Notes under the pieces: generated by a model
Database searches by the model: none
Told to the model about the DNA's origin: nothing
Seen by the model: only the letters and a program-made list of their open reading frames with translations
Position numbers and translations under genes: made by a program
Source: Begonia masoniana
Taxonomy: Eukaryota > Streptophyta > Magnoliopsida > Cucurbitales > Begoniaceae
DNA: 64,000 nucleotides
NCBI GenBank assembly: GCA_022432975.1
Contig: CM039506.1
Location: forward strand, 724,671-788,670
Reading direction: 5' to 3'
Shown here: piece after piece, positions 1 to 10,675 of the stretch
Layout: each line of letters starts with the position of its first letter
Position numbering within the stretch: position 1 is the stretch's first letter

Positions 1-273
1 AACTATACAGTTTCATCTAACTAACCCATCATTAACCCAAAACCTCTCAATACCGTTACTTACATCCCCACGGGTCAGGTAAGCATCGACTGCGCCAGTA
101 CACCACCGCAGCCATCCTCCGTCAACTGCATCACTCCTCAGGTGGAAGGATCTCGTCCTCACCTACATCAGGATCACCTACACCATACAGACAATCTATG
201 AGCTAAAGGCTCAGCAAGTTTCGTAAATGCTAATGCATGCTAATGAAACGTGAAAATTCATTTTCTTTATAAT

Positions 274-525
274 GGTGTGGTACTGTGACAAGCCCCTGTC
301 GTGCCCCCACAGTAGATCAATAGCCCCACCTTCTGGCCACACCGGTGTGGTACTGTGACAAGCCCCTGTCGTGCCTCCACAGTAGATCAATAGCCCCACC
401 TTCCGGCCACACCTCTTTTCATGAAAACTATGCAGAAATTCATTTTCTTAAAAACGATGAGGTACTGTGACAAACCCCTGTCGTGCCCCCACAGTAGATC
501 AATAGCCCCACCTTCCGGCCACACC
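274..525. repeat. 70-bp minisatellite inside the A LTR
   Basis: Two head-to-tail copies start at 274 and 344. A third, after a spacer of about 40 bp, ends at 525. Each copy carries TACTGTGACAA, CCCCTGTCGTG and ACAGTAGATCAATAGCC. The same block recurs in the A1 5' LTR from about 11606. Confidence 0.9.
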
Positions 526-597
526 TCCTTTCATGAAAACTATGCTTATTTGAAAACCATGATGCATGAACTATAACGTAACACAAACATACATAAC

Positions 598-768
598 GAG
601 CATACCATCAAAACTATAAGGAACATAACATATAAAACAATAAACCTAACTACTGAGCATACCATCAAAACTATAAGGAACATAACCTATAAAACAATAA
701 ACCTAACTACCGAGCATACCATCAAAACTATAAGGAACATAATCTATAAAACAATAAACCTAACTACC
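598..768. repeat. 57-bp x 3 tandem repeat inside the A LTR
   Basis: Copies start at 598, 655 and 712, each beginning GAGCATACCATC. The block is also present near 11928-12099 in the A1 5' LTR, so it predates the insertion. Confidence 0.9.
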
Positions 769-2084
769 CATCCAAAACAATTAAACAAAACATCACCAAA
801 ATTCCTCGAGATGACATTCGACGTACGGTGTAGGCCAATCGGCCAAAGAAGATCACGAGAACTTACTTGTCGTCCGTAGCTTGCTGGTTTTGCCAAATCA
901 CGTCGCATATGGCTCGACCTATGTCAAACATTCAAGCCTCATTAAAATCAAGCCTACATTTGCCAATTACTCTCAAATTACTATTTCTAGCCTAATCTAA
1001 TTAAAATCTAACTAAATGGGCTACTATTTTGGGTTCGGTAAAACTGACCCGAAACTTCGAACGCGCGTAACTTTTGCGTCGGTTATCGGAATCGAACGAT
1101 TCCAGCGGCCACGTACTCCTCTAACAACCTATTTTAATCTGCCAAAAGGAATTTTAAAACAAATGACCGGAGCTAGGTCAAAATTGTAGAAACCCGAATC
1201 TGCCCTTTTCCCGGAAAATCCCCCTTTTTGATTCTTCATCAAATTCCATCAATTTCTTCACCAATCTATCCTCCTAACATCCAATTAACATAAACTAACC
1301 TAAAATCGAAGTTTCCATTTAAGAAAACCCTAAGCCCTAATTCGGGTTCACTGAATTTTCGCTCAAATTGAGCAATTCACGGCCAAGCAACAATAGCCGG
1401 CGTTAAGCTCGGCCATTTGACGCCAAGAACGGCCAAAAGCCGCCAGACATCGGAGCTCAATCGAGCTCATCCCTCTCGGCCTTAAACAGGGACAGAACAG
1501 GGCGAAATCGTGTCATACCTGCCGGTTTAGTGCGCGAGAATGGACCGGAGCCACACGTCGCCGCCGTCTGGCCGGAAGGCGCCGATGTTCGTCGGTGAAC
1601 GTCGCCGCGTCGCCGTCTTCGCTTCTCGTCTCCCCTGTTCTCGCTCGCGGGGCTCGGGTTCGAACAGCAGAATGGCCTTCGGGCCATTCTGTTGTTTATG
1701 TTTTATTTATTATTTTTTTTTATATATAATAATAATATTAATAATAATACTCTATTTTATTAAACGTCACTATCTCTCGTGTTTTCAACTGTTTCGAATT
1801 TCTTATTTCGCCGATAAATCCAACTTATTATCTGGGTTCTATTAAAACTGTCCGTTCGTAAATCGGACCTCGTTTACTATTTTTACTAAAATTATATTAC
1901 GAGAAACGTAATTAATCGAAATATAGCGTTGTTACTCCGAAAATTCTCGTAATTTCCTTAAAATTCCAATTAATCGATAGGATCCTAATAACGCTTTCTT
2001 TTTGTAAAACGGACCTAATTTGGCATATTTACAAAAATGCCACTTATATTAAAATAATAATATTCCGTAAAGCGGGGTATTACA

Positions 2085-2275
2085 TTCCATCCACCTTACT
2101 TAAAATTTTGTCCTCAAAATTTGTTATACCACATAGTCCTTGATACCAACATCTCATGTCATGTGGCAGTATATCTCGATTCTTTTTCTTTATTTACGGT
2201 CATCCTTAACCAAAACTCCCCAACATCGGCGTTACATTCGTATTTTCTACTCTCGATTGGACTGTGTACGTCCTT
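2085..2275 (-). mobile_element. A1 interior next to the 3' LTR: polypurine tract and degraded pol end
   Basis: On the element strand this reads AATTTTAAGTAAGGTGGATG just before the LTR start, the polypurine tract that primes plus-strand DNA synthesis. Bases 2130-2200 keep a weak resemblance to the chromodomain end of B1 and B2 (compare ACATCTC near 2148 with 44533), but no reading frame survives. The stretch ends in TCCTT (2271-2275), the left target duplication of solo LTR D. Confidence 0.65.
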
Positions 2276-2589
2276 TGTAAAACCCGCCAATTTTAATAGT
2301 TGTAAAAATTTGAATAAATTTTTCGCGAGTTTTAAGTGTAAATAATTGGGATCAATTTCGTTAATTTACGGTAGGAATTTAGACCGTGAAACCGAACGTT
2401 CAATTAAAGGTAATTAATTGTAGAAATTTAATAAAAGAATTAATTAAAATGTAAAATCTAAATCTAAATAAAAAGAATTAAATGAAATTGATTTAATATA
2501 AAATAAAATAATGAAAATAAAACAATTAAGAAAATAAATAAAAGAAATATATAATAAATAAAAGTTTTATAAAATTTATTTTTTTATAA

Positions 2590-2619
2590 CAATCAGGTTT
2601 TCAAAAGAAAACCTGATTG
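2590..2619. repeat. Perfect 13-bp hairpin with AAAA loop in LTR D
   Basis: The arms CAATCAGGTTTTC and GAAAACCTGATTG are exact reverse complements separated by AAAA. The hairpin lies just after a TATA-like stretch and just before a GA microsatellite, so it may fall near the LTR transcription start or in the leader RNA. Confidence 0.85.
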
Positions 2620-2647
2620 TTGCTTTTGTGTCGGCAGCGCACCAGAA

Positions 2648-2692
2648 GAGAGAGAGAGAGAAAGAGAAGGAGAGAGAGAGAGAGAGGAGAAA
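2648..2692. repeat. GA microsatellite in LTR D
   Basis: An interrupted (GA)n run on the plus strand, downstream of the hairpin. GA/CT runs are common in plant 5' leaders. Confidence 0.85.
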
Positions 2693-3284
2693 ATCGCTGG
2701 CGCCGGAATGACCTCTGTTCGTCGAGATCTTGGTGTCAAAACGTTCGCCTCGAAGCGTAGATCAACGTTTGTAAAGGGCGATTTCGAAGGTAACCTCTCG
2801 TTCTCTCGATTTTTGCCCGAGAAGTTTCGGGTTTTAGATTTTTGTAGATCTACGATTTAGGGTTGTTTTTTTTGTATTTTTGGTAGGAAACGATTGAAGA
2901 GAAGTTGACTAACGCGTTGGAAACAATTTTTGGCGAAAAACAGGTGTGAAATTTGGGTTTTTGTCGTCGGAAGGTCGTCGGTCGGTCGCCGGAGCGTCGC
3001 CGGAACATCGCCGGCCTTCGGTGGTCGCCGGCCGAGTCAACTCGACCATGGGCTGAGTTGACTCAGGCCCAAGGCCGAGTTGGGCCGACTGGGTTTGGCC
3101 CAGCCCGATCCGGTTTTGGGTCAGGCTGGACCCAGACCCATGGCTTTCTGGGCCGGGTTTGGCTTAGGCCCATTGGGTCGGGTCTGACCCAGCCCATCAG
3201 GCCAGGTCAACCCAGCCCTTGCTGGCCCGACCCGATTTGGGTTTGGGCCGGGTCTGGCCCGAGCCCAGTTGGGTTGGGTTGGTT

Positions 3285-3385
3285 CGGGTCAGACCGACCC
3301 GAACCCGGACCAACCCAGGCCGACCCGACCCGGGCCGACCCGAACCCGGACCAACCCAGGCCGACCCGACCCGGGCCGACCCAAA
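3285..3385. repeat. GC-rich tandem repeat of about 42 bp in LTR D
   Basis: Two adjacent copies are built from GACCCGAACCCGGACCAACC followed by CAGGCCGACCCGACCCGG. The overlapping proline/arginine/glycine-rich open frames on both strands at 2953-3472 are by-products of this composition. Confidence 0.8.
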
Positions 3386-3389
3386 CCGG

Positions 3390-3520
3390 TCAGTCAAAGT
3401 CAACGATTGACTTTGACCGTTGACTTTGACCAGACCGTTGACTTTGACCGGCTAGTCAAAGTCAACCGTTGACTTTGACTTTTTTGACCAAAAGTCAACT
3501 CGGGCCATTTTGACCCGTTT
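3390..3520. promoter_or_regulatory. W-box (TTGAC) cluster in LTR D
   Basis: I count about ten TTGACT/TTGACC cores on plus and about five on minus within roughly 130 bp, arranged as GTTGACTTTGACC repeats in both orientations. TTGAC(C/T) is the core bound by WRKY transcription factors in plants. A regulatory role here is inference. Confidence 0.5.
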
Positions 3521-4798
3521 TCGCCCCGGTTCGTAATTTATATCGTTTCTGGACCGAATTGGACCTTAACGGGGTTCCTTCCTTGTGTTGTTTCTCAGAT
3601 TTTGAGGATTTTGCTGATTTGGAAGCAATTCCTGAGGAGCCACGATTTACCGAGGATAGGAGGACTCGCCGTAGGGGTATGTGTTATTATACTTTCCGCG
3701 TTATACCTAGCCTTGCTTGCACGTATATTATTTTTCGTGGGATACCACTAGTATTGATGTTGGCATTCTTACTGGCATGATTATTTTGCATATTGTGGCA
3801 CGTATATTTTACACTGATTATACTGCCTAGTGGATTTTATATGCCATGTTTTACTTGCCTTTGCTGACGGGTGGTATTTGTGATTTCCTTGAGAATTTTC
3901 ATGTTTGGCACGTAGATGATTTTATACCTGCATTTGATATTGTCATGCATTGATTTTCTGCTGTGCCATTTGGAGTTTGATACTGGAGATAACCGTCTGG
4001 CACTCTTAGCTGGGCCCTTATGCTAGGAGTATCAGGGGGTTTTGTCACGACCCTAATACTGTACCCTTATTTTACCGTACAAATTTTTCATTTTCCTTTA
4101 TCCTTAGCATTTATGCGGAAAACAATTTAATAAGACAATTTAAAATCACTTACATAAATAAATTAAAACAATTACAAAACAATTATTTAAACCAATACGT
4201 ACCCAAACACCTACAAAATACAACCTCAAAACCGACTCGAAACACAACTATACAAAGTACATTTTCATGAAAACGAACTGCATGGTTCCGTTTAAAAGTG
4301 TGACATATCCTCCTGTTTACAAAGAAAATACCAAGCAGTTCTGTACCATTCAAATAACTGAATTAACAAAAACGCTTTATAAACAGTTTGCCTAATCCTC
4401 TGCACATCAATCTATCAGAATACCAACCTATCAACTATCATCAAACAATCCCATAAAACTTTACAAAAACAGTTTATAAAACAGGTTCCAATGAAAACGT
4501 TTAAAACATCGAATACGAATCTAACACCTAACCAGATCCAAGCATCCTATAATTTCTATACAAACGTGTCCCACACTCTCAAAATCTATACATACTGTCC
4601 CCACGGGTCAGGTAAGCGTCGACTGCGCCAGCACACTCCGCGAGCCATCCTCCGTCAACTGCCATCACTCCTCGGGTGGAGGGATTTCGTAGTCACCTGT
4701 AACGGGATCACCTACACCATACAGACATCTATGAGATAAAAATCTCAGTAAGCTCTAGTAAATGCAAATGCGTGCTGTGCATATGAATCTGTAAATCA

Positions 4799-5075
4799 TG
4801 CATTGTTTTCTTTACTTTACTTTACTTTACTTTTCTTTGCTTTGCTTTGCTTTGCTTTGCTTTGCTATAAACTATATACCGATTTCTTTACTTTGCTTTG
4901 CTATAAACTGTATACCGATTTCTTTGCTTTACTTTGCTATAAACTGTATACCGATGGGTCATTTAACTATATACCGAAGGGTCATGTAAACGTTTCTTTA
5001 CTTTGCTTTGCTTTGCTTTGCTATAAATTGTATACCGACGGGCCATTTAAACTATATACCAAAGGGTCATTCTTT
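4799..5075. repeat. CTTTG/CTTTA pyrimidine-rich minisatellite in A3
   Basis: Runs of CTTTA and CTTTG alternate with copies of GCTATAAACTGTATACCGA. A degraded equivalent lies at 30540-30700 in the A2 LTR. Leucine/phenylalanine-rich frames across it are artefacts. Confidence 0.85.
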
Positions 5076-6510
5076 CTTTGCATTTACTTTAAAACATCGT
5101 GCAGAAATTCATTTTTCATGATCTTTAAAAACACGTGATGCATGAGCAGATATGAACATAAACTAAACAACCAACATGCATACCATCAAGACCAAATTAG
5201 AATAACCTATAACAATTATAAATCTATCTACCCAACCAAAGCAATTTAAAACAAACAATCCATTGAGATCCTCGACGCTACATCGAAGTACGGTGTAGGC
5301 CAATCGGCCAGAGAAGATCACGAGAACTTACCTCGCGTCCGTTGCAGCTTAAGCTCCGTCCACGAGCGTTATTTGTCTGAGGCAAAACCACAACAATTAT
5401 CAATATCACGTGTTTAAACTCCTAATCGTTCGAATTCAACAAAACCTTAACTAAGGAATTTTCCTAAAATATTAACCTAACTAATCGAAGTATTTAAACA
5501 ACGATTAACGCTCGATAGTTTAAAAATCACAATTAACGAGTTTTCCTAAAAACCCGAAAATTCTCAAATTTAACATTTCTCGCAATTCACTCTAACGCCG
5601 TCCAATAACGTTCAATACGTCCTTTATATCGTTAATTACTATAAACCTATCAATTTCGGACTCTAATTTGGGTTCGGTAAAAACCGACCCGAAACTTCGA
5701 ACGCGCATAACTTTCGCGTCGGTTATCGAAATCGAACGATTCCAGCGGCCACGCACTCCTCTAATAACCTATTTTAACCTGTCAAAAGTAATTTTAAAAC
5801 AAACGACCGTAGATAGGTCAAATGTCCAAAAACTCGAAAATGCCCTTAATCGAAAATTTCTCCCTTTCCAATTTTTCATCAAATTCCATCAATTTCCTCA
5901 CCAATCAATCCCAATTAGCCTTAATTAGCCTAAATTAATCGAAAATACCGAATTACAATCAAAAACCCGAAGTGCCCTAAATCGGGAAAATTTCCCTTTT
6001 CGATTTTTTTATCGATTCACCTCCGATTCAACACCAATCAACTATCCTAACATCCAATTAGTATAATCCAAAGAGAATTTAAGGTTTTAAACCGGAAAAC
6101 CCGAAATCCCCAATTCGGAATTCACTGAAATTCGCTCAAATTGAGCTCCCTGTTGCTCGGCGATCATTGTCGACGCGAAGCTCGGCAAGACGACGCCGAG
6201 AACAGCCGAAAAGGGCCGGCGATCGGAGCTCAACGGAGCTCGACATTCCCGGCCACAAACCGAGCAAGAACAGGGAAGAAACTCACCGGTTTTCGGTCGA
6301 GTCTGGCGCGGAAAGGTTGAACCGAACTCTGGCTTCAGCTCGCCGGAGTCCGCTCGTCTGAACGGTGGCCGGAATCGTCGGTGTTCGTCGGAGGAGGCTC
6401 GGCGTCGCTCGTCGCTCGGGCTGTCGTCGGGCTCGCGGTGAAGGAATGGCGAACGACAGAATGGTTTAACAAAACCATTCTGTCGTTTGTTATATATTTT
6501 TTTTTTATTA

Positions 6511-6512
<2 letters not shown>

Positions 6513-6557
<45 letters not shown>
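6513..6557. repeat. (AAT)n microsatellite in A3
   Basis: An uninterrupted AAT run of about 15 units. Shorter runs occupy the equivalent place in the other A LTRs near 1730, 13058 and 31846. The poly-leucine frame on minus at 6087-6560 comes from this run. Confidence 0.9.
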
Positions 6558-7854
6558 CACTTCTTAACGAAACATTAATTTTGCCCTCTCGTGTTTTCGA
6601 CCATTCGAATTTTCTCATTTCGCCAATAAATCCAATTTATTATCTGGGTTCTATTAAAACTGTCCGTTCGCAAATCGGACCTCGTTTACTATTTTTACCA
6701 AAACGTCATTTACGTTACGAAAAGCGTATTTACTCGGAATATAGCGTGATTATTCCGAAAATTCCCAAAATTTCCTTAAAATTCTAATTACTCGTTAGGA
6801 TCGTAATGACGTTTCCTTTTCGTAAAGCGGACCTGATTTGACATATTTACAAAAATGTCATCCAATAATATAATAATAATATTCTCAAAAATCCGTACGA
6901 GTCGGATATTACAGGTTTTGCCCAGTTGTTGTGGTACTCCCCACGCTTGTTTGGATAGGATACGCTCCCTGAGAATAGGCGGAATGTAGGGTACGCCCCC
7001 TGAGAATAGGCGGAATGGGCTCGGAGTATGCTCGCCCAGTTACCTGACCTGGCCAGTGTCTGTTCGTTGCTACCCCGGTATGTTAAGTCCACCTTGTGGA
7101 CCCCTTGGGCCCAGGGTTTAGTGGTTCGTCCCTCCTGGTGTGCCCTAGCGCGTGTCCCGGTGGCCCAGGACTGAGTGGTTCGTCCCTCCTGGTGGTTGAC
7201 CTTTTCTCTTCTCCCTATGAGGCCCTGCCTGGTGTTATCGCGGCCTTTCTGTGTTGGTGTGATTCGGAGGATCCGTGAGTGACCTCCCTTTTCACTGTAC
7301 ACCTGGACATATATTTTTATGATAGAATTGTTGATGTGGGCCTATTTTCACTATATATATGCTTATTTTATCGTTAGCCCCATTAACCGTTTTAAATAGA
7401 TAATAAGAAGAGAAATGAATAACATTAAAACTGGTTTTGATTTTTAAAACGTGCATTGATTTAATAAGGCATGCATCATTGAGTGGTAGGTATAACATCT
7501 CATACTGAGTTTGTCACTCACCCCATCGAATCCCCCTCTACAGGTAAAGGAAGGAAGGCTAGGAAGTGAGGCCTGTCGTGTTTGGATTTTTCCCTAGTGT
7601 CTCACCTTTTATTTTCCACAGCTTTGTACTATGTAAGACATTCGAGATTGTACCTTATTTTTGGCATGTAATTATTTTTTATTTATCTTGTATTTCTACG
7701 ATTGTTTGTACTCTCTTTTATTTGTTGCTTCGAGGAGGTCCTGGATTAGTGCTAAACTTCAGCATTTAGCATTAGGTTAGACGGTGGACCTCTCCGAGGT
7801 TGATCGTTTAACCTGGCGTTTCTGTTAAGCCCCCTCTCGGGTTGTGACATCCTT

Positions 7855-10027
7855 ACTCAAGGATTTAGCACAATTATATCCTTAATTTTCCACTCGATTT
7901 ACCTAAACTTCTCAGTAATTTCGTTGGCTCAATCCATAATCGAAACGTATACCAACTCAAATTTCTACATTCTATCAAGTAACGATCCTTCATAACTATA
8001 TCACCCATAAGATTCCCTAATCACCTACATTCTTAGGCAACCCATTGACCGTTGTAGGCTTCTCGACTAAGCTCCCATCACTATACATCATCAAAATATC
8101 TACAAGTCTAAACGAGCCTAACCGAGAGCTAAAGTCCTCACTCTTTTATCGCATTTCAATACAACTCTCATCTCCCCTCAAACTAAGTTCATTTAGTTCT
8201 TTAAAATTTTTCTCAACTTTACTCATTCCAACGTTACCCTTGTAATTATGGTTGCAATACCATCCCCAATTACACCATGGCCCTAGCCACCTATCGGTAC
8301 TGACAATTTCTACACATCCCTAAGGTTCTAAATCTTTCTAACTATACACTTTATCGTTCAATCACTCCTACACCCATTGACTTCACTTAGTCAATCATCA
8401 ATTAATCTCCCAAACTTCACCCTTTTTAACTTACCATGTTTCTTTCACTTGTTCTCAAGCCCATATATCATTGCTCCCAATCACTCCTAAGATCTCGATA
8501 CTTATAACTATGCCTAATCTCTCACAGGATTCCTTCCTATAATAACTTCTTCTATTCTTCCTAATTGAGTTCTGAACACTTTTCTCAACTTCCTTACAAC
8601 TTTCATCTCACAACCTTCTCGTTTGTAAACTTGTTGTAGTTAAGTTCACATTCCTAATCCAAACCTCCTTAAGTTCTCAATTCTTACCCCTTTTCTCTTT
8701 AAAGCTCACTAACTAGCCTACTATCTTTCATTCCTTCTAGTCAGGTTCTAAATATTCTACTTGTCTACTTGACTCGCATGCAAATATTCTTCCAACCATC
8801 TTCTTGTTTGCGAACTTGTTGTAGGTAAGTTTACGCCTTTATTCCAATTCTCCTTAAGTCCTCAAATCCTACCCCCTTTTTTTTTATTCTTCAATAATTT
8901 GAAACACCTCTTCTTTAATGATAACTTCCTAGTTCCTCAAACACTAATGCTTCTACCTTCATCCTGGAGGTGGCCTCATGCTTGTGGCTTCTAACTTAAA
9001 TTGTACCAACTATAGATTCACAACTTAACTCCTATATCTTTTGCTTCATAATCTAATCGAGCAACACTAATCGTCTGACGTGTCTACCATTCATTAGTCA
9101 CTCATAACTCCACTAAGCCTCCCACCTAGTAGGTCGGTTGTAGTCTTCCCAGAGATTAATATCTTCCTTTGTGGATTAGTCTTCTAAGGTGTCTTTGGTG
9201 GTACTCATTTCCTAGAGAACAGCAAACTTCGGTATCTAGAGTATCACCATGCACATGACTTCAATTCTCTAACGTTTCGGGATTTAATAACTTTCCAACT
9301 CGGAGTAAATCTCCTTATTCTTTGCCTCCATATCGGTCGATACGACCACTCCTATCCGATCACTTAAATCTTACGTCCGCGACTTGTATTAATCTGTTAC
9401 ATCTTTCTACACCACAACCATAATGGTCACACTCATATCCTATCCACAATACACTAGGTAAGCTCTGGAATATGATTTTCTTATCTAGATACTTCAACCT
9501 TTTTCATGGATCCAGGGTATACAAGTTCTTACTAAATCTTCTTACTTGCTTAATTGCACTTAGTATACCTCGAGAACCTAAAACATCTCCAAATGCATTC
9601 TACATTTTATCTTAAATTACCCCTTAATTTCTTACACTTCAAAACTTTAAGGGTTTGAGTTTCATCAATTAGGGTTCATTTTTCTATAAATCTAAATCTT
9701 ACATCTCGTAAGCTACATCCTTTTTACGGTAACTCAATTCTAAGTGTGCAACTTCCTGTGGATCTAGGTTATTTAAATTTCTGCTAATTGTACATACTAA
9801 CGGTACCCTGACAATCTAGAATATTTCCTGGTAAATCTTACATCTAAACTTCAAATTCCTTCTCGATTGATCATATTCTAAACCCTAAAGATCTGTCGAG
9901 TAAGGTTTAGTTCCATTTATTTAAGCCTTATATCCCGTAAGTTGTACTCCTCACTATTTTTAAGCTTACTTCAACCTATCACACAATTACCATCTCCACA
10001 ATTTTATCTCTATACTACATTCCCACA
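7855..10027 (-). mobile_element. A1 interior without recognisable coding
   Basis: About 2.2 kb of C/T-rich plus-strand sequence (purine-rich on the element strand), with no long frame in either direction and no motif of protease, reverse transcriptase or integrase. The last part (from about 9826) recurs in A2 from 28827, so it belongs to the family rather than to host DNA. It contains a diverged direct repeat at 8615 and 8800. Confidence 0.7.
8615..8890. repeat. Diverged direct repeat, offset about 185 bp
   Basis: Two stretches starting at 8615 and 8800 share a CTTCT(C/T)GTTTG start, AACTTGTTGTAG, CTCCTTAAGT and a CTACCCC/TTACCCC block. The similarity is clear but imperfect. Confidence 0.6.
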
Positions 10028-10513
10028 CTAATATTCTTCATGCATTAATTGTCGAAATAAAACTATACCTGGAACAATTGATGGTTGGCCGTTATCCTCG
10101 TCTTTGTTCGGGGCAGTTACCCTCGGTGTAACCTTCTTCTTATCCCTACCAGGTCTCGGGCACTCCTTGAAGTAATGACCAATCACTCCACATCAAAAGC
10201 AATTATCTGTGCCCAATCTACAATTGCCATAGTGCTCCTTCTGGCATTTAGGACACAGAGGCTTTCCAGAAGTTCCTCGTACGCGCTTCCGTCGGCTTTG
10301 TTTAATTCCTTCATTGCTCATCCTCCTCGTACCGTGGTTACTTGTGCCCACCACTCCTTGGGTCCTTGGGCCTTCTCGGCTTGTTAATATCCCGAGCTGA
10401 CGAGATTGCCTATCTATGAGCTAAGCTTGTTGGTCTATATGTTGGGACTGACGATCTATTAACTCCGTAAGTCGATCTAGCGCGTCGTCTCTAGGATCCT
10501 TTCCTCGAACCAT
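10028..10513 (-). pseudogene. gag: A1 truncated gag with zinc knuckle
   Basis: Read from ATG at 10513 to TAG at 10028-10030, this is one frame of 161 codons broken by two internal stops. The N-terminal part is short (begins MVRGKDPRDD). It is followed by CPKC and a CCHC zinc knuckle of the form CFxCGxxGHYFKEC, which binds genomic RNA in the Gag shell. The Retrotrans_gag domain expected between them is absent. The two internal stops are TAG in a Gln-rich stretch and TGA inside the knuckle, where element C has Arg (CFRC); each is one C-to-T change from CAG or CGA. No protease follows. A2 keeps the same arrangement. Confidence 0.8.
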
Positions 10514-10526
10514 TTTCATATAAATC

Positions 10527-10588
10527 CTATAAAAATCAAAACAATAATCCTAAGAAATAAAATCAAATAAAGCTATAAACAAACTTAC
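10527..10588 (-). other. Candidate leader intron of A1
   Basis: On the element strand AACT is followed by GTAAGT at 10588-10583, and a T-rich stretch ends in TTTTTATAG at 10527, just before the gag ATG at 10513. The length of 62 nt is near the lower limit for plant introns. The donor lies 73 nt from the primer-binding site, a spacing repeated in A2, B1, B2 and C. Confidence 0.4.
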
Positions 10589-10660
10589 AGTTGATGAAAA
10601 ATGTCCGCGTAGTGGCTGTGCAGTCGAGCAGTCTACAGAACCGATTTTAAAACCCGGGGT

Positions 10661-10671
10661 CTCTGATACCA
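10661..10671 (-). other. A1 primer-binding site
   Basis: The minus strand reads TGGTATCAGAG, complementary to the 3' end of plant initiator methionine tRNA, four bases inside the LTR end. Confidence 0.9.
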
Positions 10672-10675
10672 TAAT

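Larger units (their letters stand above)
1..2084 (-). repeat. A1 3' LTR (partial)
   Basis: It matches 11333-13414 closely and ends, as written on plus, in GGGGTATTACA, which is TGTAATACCCC on the element strand. The next bases are the complement of a purine-rich tract, as expected where LTR meets interior. It holds a 70-bp unit repeated in tandem plus a third displaced copy (274-525), a 57-bp unit repeated three times (598-768) and an AT-rich trinucleotide run near 1730. Short open frames here (for example 1540-1845) recur only because the LTR is duplicated and look like no protein. Confidence 0.9.
4043..6913 (-). mobile_element. Solo LTR A3 (family A) inside LTR D
   Basis: As written on plus it starts TGTCACGACCCTAATACTG and ends GTCGGATATTACA. 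The perfect 5-bp duplication GGTTT flanks it at 4038-4042 and 6914-6918. It is the same family and orientation as the A1 LTRs, sharing the block near 4640-4730, the block near 5280-5340 and the stretch at 5650-6800, but it has its own pyrimidine minisatellite in place of the 70-bp repeat. No interior sequence is present. It is the youngest layer of the A1-D-A3 nest. Confidence 0.9.
2276..7849 (+). mobile_element. Solo LTR D (interrupted by solo LTR A3)
   Basis: D begins TGTAAAACCCGCC and ends CTCGGGTTGTGACA, the TG...CA ends of a Gypsy LTR. It is flanked by the perfect 5-bp duplication TCCTT at 2271-2275 and 7850-7854. Removing A3 with one copy of its own duplication leaves about 2.7 kb with no primer-binding site, polypurine tract or coding domain. 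That is the expected product of recombination between two LTRs. The body has an AT-rich start with TATA-like sequence near 2570-2590, a perfect hairpin, a GA run, a GC-rich block rich in GGCCC/GACCC, and a TTGAC-rich cluster. It sits inside the A1 interior. Confidence 0.85.

Noticed and set aside
2129..2150. D starting at TGATACCAACATC near 2140 with a TCCT duplication
   Set aside because: Only four bases match and the following sequence still resembles B1/B2 pol ends. TGTAAAACCCG at 2276 gives a perfect five-base duplication and a proper LTR start.
2953..3472. Proline/arginine/glycine-rich frames on both strands of LTR D
   Set aside because: Open on several frames at once because of GC-rich repeat composition, and contained in an LTR.
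4803..5138. Leucine/phenylalanine-rich frame resembling a membrane protein
   Set aside because: Produced by the CTTTG/CTTTA minisatellite; the same region is open in two frames.
10085..10387. 100-codon plus-strand frame
   Set aside because: It is the shadow of the minus-strand A1 gag, which has the zinc knuckle in the correct frame.
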